NCBI GenBank assembly: GCA_002402375.1
Contig: DHFT01000048.1
Coordinates: 1-42,743, forward strand
From: Elusimicrobia bacterium UBA4817
Lineage (GTDB): Bacteria > Elusimicrobiota > UBA8919
Direction: 5' to 3'
DNA length: 42,743 nucleotides
Made by a program: the position numbers and the translations under genes. The first letter of the stretch is position 1, and every line of letters begins with the position of its first letter. This document shows positions 35,625 through 42,743 of this stretch, piece by piece. The notes under the pieces were generated by a model. That model saw nothing but the letters and a program-made list of their open reading frames with translations, was not told where the DNA came from and ran no database searches.

Positions 35625-38585
35625 ATGCCCATAAAAAAAATACCTTCCGAAAGTTTTTTACAGCAATTAAATCCAGAACAGAAAAGAGCGGTTGTTCACA
35701 GTAAAGGCCCGCTTTTGATTGTTGCGGGCGCCGGCACCGGAAAAACAACGGTTATAGCAAACCGCATAGCGTATCTTATATCAAAAAAAATAGCGAAACC
35801 CGAGGAAATTCTGGCTCTCACTTTTACCGAAAAAGCCGCCGCCGAAATGCAGGAAAGGGTTGATATGCTTGTGCCTTACGGTTTTGCGGATGTGTGGATT
35901 TCCACATTTCACTCGTTCGGCAACAGAATTTTGGAGGATGAATCAATTTTTCTGGGGTTAACAAGCGATTTCAAGGTTATGGCTCAACCTCAGCAAATTG
36001 TTTTTTTCAGGGAACATCTTTTTGAATTTCCGATGGAAAAATTAAGACCGCTCGGTAATCCGCAAAAGCATATTGACGCATTGTTGTTTTTGTTTTCCCG
36101 TCTCAAGGACGAGGATGTTTCATATCAGGAATATGCAAATTATGTTCAACTGCTGGAAAATGTTCTTAAAAAAGAACCGAAAAACATTGAACTCCGAGAT
36201 GAGTTCGTAATCCAGAAAGAGATTTCGGAAATTTACGGAAAATATGAAGAACTTAAAATGCACTACGGGTTGATTGATTTTAGCGATCAGGTGTGGCTGA
36301 CACTGAAACTTTTCAGAGACCATCCGTCAGTGTTAAAAAAATACCGCGAAAAGTTCAAATATATTCTTGTAGACGAATTTCAGGACACAAATTATTCTCA
36401 ATTCCAGTTGCTTAAAATTTTACTGAACAGCGAGAAAAACATAACAGTCGTCGGCGATGACGACCAGAGCATTTACAAGTTCCGCGGCGCTGCGATTTCA
36501 AACATACTGAACTTTAAAAAGGCATATCCGAAAGCGAAGCAGGTCGTGCTTACAAAAAACTACCGCTCGCGCCAGCAGATATTAGATGATGCATACACGC
36601 TTGTAAAATATAACAATCCCGACCGTCTGGAAGTGAAAAATAAAATCAACAAAAAACTAATTAGTGCAAAAGAGCAAAAGAGCAAAAGAGCAGAAGTGCA
36701 AAAGAACGCCGTTTTTCATTATCATTTTGACACGGTTTCTGCGGAGGCGGATTTTGTTGCGAATAAAATTACGGAGTTAATCAGCGAGAATCCGCGTTGC
36801 GTTCCGCGAGAATCCGCGTTGTCTTATACCGATTTTGCGGTTCTTGTCCGTTCCAACAATGACGCCTTGCCGTTTATTAAATCGCTTAATGTAAAAAATA
36901 TTCCATGGCATTTTTCGGGCGGCAGCGGACTTTACGAAAGAGAAGAAATAAAAATTTTAATATCATTTCTTAAAGTCGTCTCCGATTTGTCGGACAATGT
37001 TTCGCTGTTTTATCTTTCTTCGTCGGAGATTTACAAAATGCCGATGGACGACCTGACCGTGCTTCTCAACGAATCGTCAAGAAAAAAAAATACTCTGTAT
37101 AATGTATTCAACAAACCGGATGCGGAAAATATAAGCGACGATGGAAAAAAAATAATTAAAAGAATTACCGGGGATATCAAAAAATATATTGAGATGTCCG
37201 GAGAGTTATCTACGGGCGAGGTGCTTTATAAATTTATTAAGGAAACCGGCTGGTTAAAAGAACTTGCCGACGAAAAAAATATTTCCTCGGCGGAAAGTGT
37301 CTCAAACATCGCTTTGTTTTTTGAAATCGTCAAAAATTATTCCGAAATTGGAAAGTTTGATAAATTGCAATTTTTCACATCTCATCTCTCGGCTCTTATT
37401 GAGGCGGGCAGCAATCCGGCGACCGCCGAGGCGGATTTGGATACCGATGCGGTAAATATTTTAACGATTCATAAAGCGAAAGGTCTTGAATTTCCGGTTG
37501 TGTTTATGGTTTCGTTGGTTCAGGACAAATTTCCTGTAAGACGCAGAAAGGAACGTATAGAAATCCCGGATTCGCTTATAAAAGATATTTTGCCGGCGGG
37601 TGATTTTCATTTGCAGGAAGAAAGGCGGCTTTTTTACGTCGGTATGACCAGAGCGAAGGATAAACTTTATCTTACAAGCGCTTGTGATTACGGCGGCGCC
37701 AGAGAAAGAAAAGTCAGCCAGTTTGTTTTTGAAACGCTTAATTTGGAGCGTCTTAAAATCACATCAAAAAAACTTCATCCGATAGAGGCGATTAAAAAAA
37801 ATGAGGTTGTAGAAAATTCAACTTCCGTCTCAAAATCTACCGTCCCTCGTCGGCTAACGCTGAGTCATTTTCAAATTGATGATTATCTCACCTGTCCTCT
37901 GAAATATAAATACATCCACATATTAAAAATTCCGGTTATGGCAAATCACTCCATAATTTACGGAAATGCCATGCACGAAACAATCCGGTTTTATTACAAA
38001 AGAAAAATGGAAAACAAATCGGTTGACTTGGCGGAACTCCTTAAGAAATTTGAAGCGAACTGGCAATCGTCCGGCTTTTTATCCCGCGAGCATGAAGAAA
38101 AGCGTCTGGAAGAGGGGCGTGAAACAATAAGGAAATTTTTTCACCGCGAGCAAAAATCCAAAACGCTACCGAAATATATTGAAAAAAAATTCAAGTTTAG
38201 TTTCGGCGATGACTTTGTTACGGGCAGGTTTGACAGGGTGGATTTAACTAAAAAAGGCGCGGTGATAATAGATTTCAAGACATCAGATATTTCCGACAAA
38301 GATGATGCGGATGACAGGGCAAAAAAAAGCACCCAACTTGCAATATATGCCCTCGCATGGGAAAAGATTACGGGAAAATTACCTCAAAAATTGGAACTCC
38401 ATTTTGTCAACACGGGCGCTGTCGGTTCCGTTTATCCGGACGAGAAGATGACCGAAAAAATAGAAGAAATTATAAAAAAGGTTTCTGACGGAATAAAAAG
38501 CGGAAATTTTACGGCCGCACCGCAGTATCTTTCCTGCAATTATTGCCCGTTTAATAATATCTGTTCCGGCGTTTCCGCTTTATAA
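35625..38585 (+). CDS. UvrD/PcrA-type helicase fused to RecB-like nuclease
   Basis: 986 residues. Helicase part: VAGAGTGKTTVIANR (Walker A), TFTEKAAAEM, ILVDEFQDTN, GDDDQSIYKFRGA, LTKNYRSRQ, ILTIHKAKGLEFPVVF and YVGMTRAKD. From about residue 740 a RecB-family PD-(D/E)xK nuclease follows: GRFDRVDL, GAVIIDFKTSD and QLAIYALAW, with cysteines in LTCPLKY and LSCNYCPFNNICSG set out like the Fe-S staple of AddB/Cas4-type nucleases. It probably resects double-strand breaks. Two tandem repeats (36666, 36786) lie in the 2B region. Confidence 0.9.
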   Translation: MPIKKIPSESFLQQLNPEQKRAVVHSKGPLLIVAGAGTGKTTVIANRIAYLISKKIAKPEEILALTFTEKAAAEMQERVDMLVPYGFADVWISTFHSFGNRILEDESIFLGLTSDFKVMAQPQQIVFFREHLFEFPMEKLRPLGNPQKHIDALLFLFSRLKDEDVSYQEYANYVQLLENVLKKEPKNIELRDEFVIQKEISEIYGKYEELKMHYGLIDFSDQVWLTLKLFRDHPSVLKKYREKFKYILVDEFQDTNYSQFQLLKILLNSEKNITVVGDDDQSIYKFRGAAISNILNFKKAYPKAKQVVLTKNYRSRQQILDDAYTLVKYNNPDRLEVKNKINKKLISAKEQKSKRAEVQKNAVFHYHFDTVSAEADFVANKITELISENPRCVPRESALSYTDFAVLVRSNNDALPFIKSLNVKNIPWHFSGGSGLYEREEIKILISFLKVVSDLSDNVSLFYLSSSEIYKMPMDDLTVLLNESSRKKNTLYNVFNKPDAENISDDGKKIIKRITGDIKKYIEMSGELSTGEVLYKFIKETGWLKELADEKNISSAESVSNIALFFEIVKNYSEIGKFDKLQFFTSHLSALIEAGSNPATAEADLDTDAVNILTIHKAKGLEFPVVFMVSLVQDKFPVRRRKERIEIPDSLIKDILPAGDFHLQEERRLFYVGMTRAKDKLYLTSACDYGGARERKVSQFVFETLNLERLKITSKKLHPIEAIKKNEVVENSTSVSKSTVPRRLTLSHFQIDDYLTCPLKYKYIHILKIPVMANHSIIYGNAMHETIRFYYKRKMENKSVDLAELLKKFEANWQSSGFLSREHEEKRLEEGRETIRKFFHREQKSKTLPKYIEKKFKFSFGDDFVTGRFDRVDLTKKGAVIIDFKTSDISDKDDADDRAKKSTQLAIYALAWEKITGKLPQKLELHFVNTGAVGSVYPDEKMTEKIEEIIKKVSDGIKSGNFTAAPQYLSCNYCPFNNICSGVSAL
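36666..36705. repeat. Octanucleotide repeat in helicase gene
   Basis: Five 8-nt units on the pattern AGCAAAAG, two perfect, encoding a Lys/Gln/Ser-rich loop (SAKEQKSKRAEVQ). Confidence 0.9.
36786..36821. repeat. 22-nt tandem duplication in helicase gene
   Basis: GAGAATCCGCGTTG plus 8 bases, followed by a second GAGAATCCGCGTTG. It encodes ENPRCVPRESAL. Confidence 0.85.
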
Positions 38586-38605
38586 CAGTGCAGTTAAATC
38601 TGTTG

Positions 38606-38634
38606 TTGAATTTCCGGTTAAATTATAGTATAAT
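38606..38634 (+). promoter_or_regulatory. Promoter of rmuC, leaderless geometry
   Basis: TTGAAT (38606-38611), a 17-nt spacer and TATAAT (38629-38634). The rmuC ATG at 38644 is 9 nt after the -10, with no Shine-Dalgarno between. Confidence 0.7.
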
Positions 38635-38643
38635 CAAATTGCG

Positions 38644-39726
38644 ATGACGATAATTTTAATAGTTGCAGTAGTAATAATTTTAGCACTTGTTTTTTTTATT
38701 ATAAAAAAAATGCCGTCAACTGCGCAGGACTCACAGTCGGCGCTGCTCATGCAGCAGCAGATAGATGCTTTAAGAAAACAGGTCAGTGAAACGCTCAACG
38801 GAAATACAGGACTTATCAACCAGCAGATTGCAGCATTAACTTCGCAGGTCAATAATCAACTTTCATCCGTTGCCGCGCAACTGTTGAACTCCCAAAAGAG
38901 CGTCGGCGAACGGCTTGATAACGCCGCAAAGGTTGTCGGCGATGTCAATCTCAGCATAGGACAACTATCGGAGGCGACCAAACGGGTTTTTGAGGTCGGG
39001 CAGGATATAGCGTCTTTGCAGGAGATTTTGAGGGCGCCGAAACTGCGCGGAAATATCGGGGAGTTTTTTCTCGGCGATTTGCTTTCGCAGATTTTACCGA
39101 CTAAATTTTACTCTCTCCAATACGCTTTTAAGTCGGGTGAAAAGGTTGACGCCGTCATTCGTCTCGGGCAGGGGCTTGTTCCGGTTGATTCAAAATTTCC
39201 GCTTGAAAATTTCAAAAAAATGGTTGAAGCATCGGAGGAAAAGGAGAAAAATCAGGCGAGAAGAAAGTTTGTCGGCGATGTAAAAAAACATATTGATGCC
39301 ATATCCGGCAAATATATTTTACCGGACGAGGGGACGTTTGATTTTGCGTTGATGTATATTCCGGCGGAAAACGTTTATTATGAAACGATTATAAGAGAGG
39401 AAAATTCCGCCGACGACTCAATTTCAAGTTATGCTCTTACTAAACGGGTTATCCCCGTCTCGCCGAATTCTTTCTATGCGTATTTACAGGCGATAGTTCT
39501 GGGACTTCGCGGAATGAAAATTGAGGAGAGTGCGAGAAACATAATGGAAACACTTTCCCGTTTGACCGGTGATTTCGGAAAATTCAAAGAGGATTTTGAA
39601 ACACTTGGCGGGCATATTTCAAAAGCCGCAGGTAAATTCGACGAAACATCAAAAAAACTGGAAAAATTTGAGAACAAACTTTTATCCGTAGAACACCAAG
39701 AAATAAAAGCAATAGAAAACAAATAA
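38644..39726 (+). CDS. rmuC: RmuC-family protein
   Basis: 360 residues. An N-terminal membrane helix (IILIVAVVIILALVFFII), a long coiled coil to about residue 130, then the RmuC domain: LRAPKLRGNIGEFFLGDLL, PVDSKFPLENFKKM, FALMYIPAENVYYETI and VSPNSFYAYLQAIVLGL. The family has a restriction-endonuclease-like fold and limits recombination at inverted repeats in E. coli. Given the many palindromic and tandem repeats in this genome, its presence is worth noting. Confidence 0.9.
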   Translation: MTIILIVAVVIILALVFFIIKKMPSTAQDSQSALLMQQQIDALRKQVSETLNGNTGLINQQIAALTSQVNNQLSSVAAQLLNSQKSVGERLDNAAKVVGDVNLSIGQLSEATKRVFEVGQDIASLQEILRAPKLRGNIGEFFLGDLLSQILPTKFYSLQYAFKSGEKVDAVIRLGQGLVPVDSKFPLENFKKMVEASEEKEKNQARRKFVGDVKKHIDAISGKYILPDEGTFDFALMYIPAENVYYETIIREENSADDSISSYALTKRVIPVSPNSFYAYLQAIVLGLRGMKIEESARNIMETLSRLTGDFGKFKEDFETLGGHISKAAGKFDETSKKLEKFENKLLSVEHQEIKAIENK

Positions 39727-39755
39727 TTTTTAATTTTTAATTTTCAATTGCCTTT
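39725..39755. repeat. A/T heptad element (copy 4)
   Basis: TTTTTAA TTTTTAA TTTTCAA TTGCCTT directly before tRNA-Glu; ends in the same TTGCC phrase as copy 1. Confidence 0.8.
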
Positions 39756-39758
39756 ACT

Positions 39759-39834
39759 GCCGCTATCGTCTAGGTTGGTTTAGGACATCGCCCTCTCAAG
39801 GCGGAGACCGTGGGTTCAAATCCCACTAGCGGCA
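39759..39834 (+). tRNA. tRNA-Glu (anticodon CTC)
   Basis: GCCGCTA (39759-39765) pairs with TAGCGGC (39827-39833), discriminator A at 39834. Anticodon loop CTCTCAA gives CTC, which reads GAG. The T arm contains GGGTTCAAATCCC. CCA is not encoded; a T-run follows. Confidence 0.95.
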
Positions 39835-39868
39835 TTTTTTAATTAAGTTAATATAAACGGACGGTTAT

Positions 39869-40324
39869 ATGAGAAATAAACATAAAGCAATAAAAGATGC
39901 ATCTTGTTTGGAAACGGTCATTTTCGGAAAAAACCTGAAGGACTTGTTTGAAAATGCTGCCTTTGAAATGTATTCTCTTATTGCCAAACCCGATAGCGAG
40001 AAAAAAAAGAAACCGTTCAAAATAACGGTAACTGCAAACAATACAGAGGATTTGCTTATGGCATATCTTAAAGAGTTAATACATTATTATTCGGTAAGAA
40101 AAATATTATTATGCAGTGTAAATGTTATGTTGCTTACTGAGAATAAAGTTCACGCAAAACTTACCGGCGAGGAACTTGGCCGTCGTCACCACATTAGTCA
40201 TAACATAAAATCGGCAAAATACGGTGTTGCAAACGGCGCCGCAAAAATAATCAAAACAAGAACCGGCTACAAAACCCAAATAATTTTTGATGTTAACATC
40301 GGCAAATCGTCCATATCTCTATAG
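39869..40324 (+). CDS. Archease-like protein, divergent
   Basis: 151 residues with the archease outline: GKNLKDLFENAAFEMYSLI, EDLLMAYLKELIHYYSVRK, LTGEELGRRHH and HNIKSAKYGV, closing on IIFDVNIG. Archease speeds RNA-ligase RtcB guanylylation. The usual metal-binding HTADVGI near the N-terminus is replaced by DASCLETV, so the aspartate ligand appears lost, and IKAATYH is IKSAKYG. No rtcB is in the window. Its stop overlaps the end of the convergent dus gene. Confidence 0.7.
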   Translation: MRNKHKAIKDASCLETVIFGKNLKDLFENAAFEMYSLIAKPDSEKKKKPFKITVTANNTEDLLMAYLKELIHYYSVRKILLCSVNVMLLTENKVHAKLTGEELGRRHHISHNIKSAKYGVANGAAKIIKTRTGYKTQIIFDVNIGKSSISL

Positions 40325-41290
40325 TTTTTCTATAAAATCAGATAATTCGCCGTAGTTTTTTATTTTGCAGATTTTGTTGCGGATACTTCTTGCATCCGGA
40401 AAACCTTTCGTGTACCACATTGCAATCTTTTTCATAAATCCTACATTTCCTTCGCAAGAGCGTTCCCTGAACTTTTTGACATATCTTATATGTTCCTTTA
40501 GTGCGATTCTTTTTTTATCCGTATTATTTTTTGGTTTTGTGGACTTTCCTGTTTTCAAATATTTTTCAATGTCTTTAAATATCCACGGCGTGCCGAGCGC
40601 CCCTCTCGCAACTGTAATTCCATCGCATCCGGTTTCATCAAACATTTTTTTTGCAAGTTCGCAACTGAAAATATTACCGCTTCCGAAAACCGGTATTGAT
40701 ACCGCATTCTTTACTGTCCTAATGCTTGTGTAATCTATTTCGCCGGAATACATTTGTTTGCAGGTTCTTCCGTGTATGAAAATCGCCGATAACCCCGCAT
40801 CTTCAAGGCGTTTTACTAAATCTGTCAGGAAGAACAAATCGCTTTGAGCATAACCGGTTCTTATTTTTACAGTTACAGGTAATTTTAATTTGTTTGATAA
40901 TGTTCCGGCTATTTTGAGCAATATATCCGGTGACTTCATCAAATAAGCGCCCGATTTCTTTTTTAGTATTTTTTTGACGGGACAGGCGCTGTTGATATCC
41001 AGAAACATAATATCGGGTACGGTGTCCAAAAGTATATGGGCGGCGTCTAACATTTGTGCCGGGCCGTTGCCGATTAATTGGGCTGCGATTGGTCTGTCTT
41101 TTGAATTTGTTTTCAGCATTTGGAAAGTTTTTGCGCTTTTCATAATGAGAGATGTCGCATCAACCATTTCAAAAAAACAGACACTTACGCCGTATTTACG
41201 CACCGTTGTTCTAAACGCAAGGTCGGTGCATCCAGACATAGGAGCCATTATTATATTTGACGGAATTTCTTTGTTTCCGATTTTAATCAT
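40319..41290 (-). CDS. tRNA-dihydrouridine synthase
   Basis: 323 residues on the minus strand. MAPMSGCTDLAFR, FLDINSACPVKKILKKKSGAYLMK (with the catalytic cysteine), VKIRTGY, IHGRTCKQMYSGEIDY, VFGSGNIFS and VARGALGTPWIFKDI match the Dus family. It reduces uridines in the tRNA D-loop using FMN. The motif before the cysteine reads NSACP where NxGCP is usual. It is the last gene of a minus-strand run. Confidence 0.92.
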   Translation of the reverse strand: MIKIGNKEIPSNIIMAPMSGCTDLAFRTTVRKYGVSVCFFEMVDATSLIMKSAKTFQMLKTNSKDRPIAAQLIGNGPAQMLDAAHILLDTVPDIMFLDINSACPVKKILKKKSGAYLMKSPDILLKIAGTLSNKLKLPVTVKIRTGYAQSDLFFLTDLVKRLEDAGLSAIFIHGRTCKQMYSGEIDYTSIRTVKNAVSIPVFGSGNIFSCELAKKMFDETGCDGITVARGALGTPWIFKDIEKYLKTGKSTKPKNNTDKKRIALKEHIRYVKKFRERSCEGNVGFMKKIAMWYTKGFPDARSIRNKICKIKNYGELSDFIEKL

Positions 41291-41306
41291 GATTATTTGA
41301 TTATTT

Positions 41307-41831
41307 TTATTTTATTATTAACCAGTGAAGGAGCATTCCGAGAGAGAGAAAGACGGTGTAGGGGAGATAGACCGATTTTGTTTCGTCAAATTTTAACGAT
41401 TCGGGAGTTCTAAAAGTTATAAGCGAAAGTAATGCGAAAAATATTTTTTTGAGCGTCGGCAGAAGATTTTTTTTGGCGAACAGCACGATAATTGCAGCGA
41501 GCCCGCCGAAAATCGCCCCGTAAAATCCGCCCATAACGACAAAATCAAAGCCCTTCAGAGTTCCAATTGCCGCCATAAATTTTACGTCACCAGCGCCCAT
41601 TCCTCCCAACAAATAAAAAATAAACAAAAATAAAAAACCCGCCGCAAATCCGGCGAGTGAATCCTTTAATCCGGGCAAACCCGAATTATAAAAATTAAAT
41701 CCGAGTCCCAAAATTACAGTCGGAAATGTTATAAAATTATAGACCTTGCGGTATTTTATGTCGGTATAGGAAGAAGCGGCTAAAAAAATGAAAAGGATTA
41801 TGTTGATAATCACGGTTTGTAATCGGGGCAT
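41307..41831 (-). CDS. Prepilin peptidase, A24 family
   Basis: 174 residues, polytopic. The two catalytic aspartates are in SSYTDIKYRKV (about 24) and GGMGAGDVKFMAA (about 82). The short form without the methylase domain fits TadV/CpaA-type peptidases, which process type IV or Flp pilins. No pilin or assembly gene is in the window. It overlaps the Cys-rich gene by 22 nt. Confidence 0.88.
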   Translation of the reverse strand: MPRLQTVIINIILFIFLAASSYTDIKYRKVYNFITFPTVILGLGFNFYNSGLPGLKDSLAGFAAGFLFLFIFYLLGGMGAGDVKFMAAIGTLKGFDFVVMGGFYGAIFGGLAAIIVLFAKKNLLPTLKKIFFALLSLITFRTPESLKFDETKSVYLPYTVFLSLGMLLHWLIIK

Positions 41832-42010
41832 TTCCCTCGGAATCCGTCGGTGCAGATTTCTCTTTTACATGAAGTTAAAGATTTCTTTTTGCAAAAATAT
41901 ATCATACAGGATACACCCTGTTCAAGAGAGCAATAGATACAATCGGATCCCATTCTTCTTACGGGTTGCGGTGATTTAATAGTTTTTGAGGTCTCTGTTA
42001 ATGTTTGCAT
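41810..42010 (-). CDS. Small Cys-rich protein
   Basis: 66 residues with eight cysteines, mostly between residues 24 and 61: CIYC, C35, C40, C48, C53 and C61. It overlaps the prepilin peptidase gene and so is probably co-expressed. The pattern suits a metal or Fe-S site. No family is recognisable, and the low-complexity N-terminus leaves the start uncertain. Confidence 0.5.
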   Translation of the reverse strand: MQTLTETSKTIKSPQPVRRMGSDCIYCSLEQGVSCMIYFCKKKSLTSCKREICTDGFRGKCPDYKP

Positions 42011-42051
42011 TTTTTTTATAGTGGAGTGAAAAATTTGCTTCCGAGTGACTA

Positions 42052-42125
42052 TTGCGGGGGTAGGATTTGAACCTACGACCTCCAGGTTATGGGCCTGACG
42101 AGCTACCGGGCTGCTCTACCCCGCG
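42052..42125 (-). tRNA. Initiator tRNA-Met (CAT)
   Basis: Minus strand, 74 nt. The acceptor CGCGGGG pairs with CCCCGC and leaves the C1/A72 mismatch diagnostic of bacterial initiators. The anticodon loop is C-C-CAT-A-A, so position 33 is C rather than the near-universal T. The anticodon stem is TCAGG/CCTGG, with only two of the three usual G-C pairs. CCA is not encoded. Confidence 0.93.
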
Positions 42126-42130
42126 CAAAC

Positions 42131-42159
42131 ATTGTAACAAAAAATAATAAATCTGTCAA
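42131..42159 (-). promoter_or_regulatory. Promoter of initiator tRNA
   Basis: On the minus strand TTGACA (42159-42154), a 17-nt spacer and TACAAT (42136-42131). Five bases separate the -10 from the mature tRNA 5' end. Confidence 0.8.
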
Positions 42160-42223
42160 GTAAAAAATTATCAGCAAAATAAAAAAGAGTGTTTTGGAAA
42201 ACTTCGGATTTTGTTTTTAAACA

Positions 42224-42670
42224 TTAAAACTGTCCGAAAAGTTTCATCGTGGTTAAACGAAGTCGTTTGGAAATGATTTTGAGCATTATCTGAAATATCT
42301 TGGAAGCGATTTGCGGATTTTTATTTTTCAGTTCGTCAAATTTTTCACGACTGATTGCCAAAAGCGTTGTCTGTGTAAGTGCGGATGCATATGCGGAGCG
42401 GGGTTGAGTATCGTACAGTGAAAGTTCGCCGAAAATATCGCCCTCTTTCATAACAGCGATGGTTTCCTCGTTGTCCCTGTCAACTATAAAAATTCCTACC
42501 ATACCTTCTTTGACGATAAACAATCGGTCACCCATATCACCTTGTTTGAAAATAACATCGTCTTTTTTGAATGATTCAAGGGAAAGAATTGCCGCGAACT
42601 CTTTTTGCTCAGTTTCAGTAAGATACGAAAAATACGGATGATTTTTTAAGAAAGCAGTTATGTCGCCCAT
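42224..42670 (-). CDS. Cyclic nucleotide-binding domain protein
   Basis: 148 residues forming one CRP-type cNMP-binding domain: FKQGDMGDRLFIVKEGMVGIF and the phosphate-binding cassette IFGELSLYDTQPRSAYASA with the usual Glu and Arg. A C-terminal helix follows but no DNA-binding helix-turn-helix, so it is not a CRP regulator. It may act as a small-molecule sensing partner. ATG 42670 has no Shine-Dalgarno. Confidence 0.85.
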   Translation of the reverse strand: MGDITAFLKNHPYFSYLTETEQKEFAAILSLESFKKDDVIFKQGDMGDRLFIVKEGMVGIFIVDRDNEETIAVMKEGDIFGELSLYDTQPRSAYASALTQTTLLAISREKFDELKNKNPQIASKIFQIMLKIISKRLRLTTMKLFGQF

Positions 42671-42678
42671 AACGCAAT

Positions 42679-42707
42679 ATAATATAAAAAAAATAATTTT
42701 TTGTCAA
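42679..42707 (-). promoter_or_regulatory. Promoter of cNMP-binding gene, leaderless geometry
   Basis: Minus strand TTGACA (42707-42702), a 17-nt spacer and TATTAT (42684-42679). The ATG at 42670 lies 8 nt after the -10. Confidence 0.75.
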
Positions 42708-42743
42708 GTGCCCGTATCAACCCGAGAGCCGATATTGATTTTA

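Overview
The window (42.7 kb, AT-rich, almost fully coding) looks like a chromosomal segment of an uncultured, strictly anaerobic bacterium. The anaerobic signature is clear: ferredoxin-type 2-oxoacid oxidoreductase, superoxide reductase, two ferritin/rubrerythrin-like proteins and rubredoxin, with no respiratory oxidase. Lgt, LspA and several lipobox-bearing proteins show a lipoprotein pathway. The tRNA genes do not encode CCA. I cannot assign a phylum from sequence alone.

Layout. (1) 110-3094: an Old Yellow Enzyme-type flavoprotein, a ferritin-like protein and a rubredoxin-headed superoxide reductase. (2) 3111-9603: a palindromic element, thioredoxin, CcdA and a YHS lipoprotein, then a tight run of 2-oxoacid oxidoreductase alpha/beta, a NifS-like protein, an IscU-like scaffold, a 57-residue zinc-ribbon protein, DsrE2 and TusA. 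The NifS-like protein has lost its PLP lysine and most other PLP contacts but keeps its sulfur-carrying cysteine. This cassette is the best candidate here for an unusual, little-described sulfur-trafficking system. (3) 9655-11141: small redox and metal-binding proteins (zinc ribbon, rubrerythrin-like, rubredoxin, two small membrane proteins, a Cys-rich protein). (4) 11211-24200: housekeeping operons proA-nadD-yqeK-LCP-rsfS-argS-HEAT protein, then yggS-proC-mtnA-ileS-lspA. (5) 24418-32428: lgt, rluD-like, coiled-coil protein, ilvE, LysM protein, xseA (with an HRDC domain), xseB, pgi, radC. (6) 32380-34208: an accessory island with a 5'-truncated YhcG/DUF1016 nuclease gene bracketed by two 48-bp copies of the radC 3' end, a GIY-YIG gene and a gene-end remnant. 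(7) 34226-39834: zinc ribbon, VanZ-like protein, TPR lipoprotein, a helicase-nuclease, rmuC, tRNA-Glu. (8) 39869-42670: archease-like gene, then on the minus strand dus, prepilin peptidase, a Cys-rich protein, initiator tRNA-Met and a cyclic-nucleotide-binding protein.

Non-coding themes. First, 7-nt-period short tandem repeats recur inside genes (argS, ileS twice, a lipoprotein) and outside them; an A/T heptad block occurs as leader or spacer sequence and also as the coding sequence of a signal peptide. Second, about 140-bp dispersed repeats sit between genes and distort apparent start codons. Third, three sigma70-type promoters end 8-9 nt before the start codon, implying leaderless mRNAs, and the initiator tRNA promoter is placed the same way.
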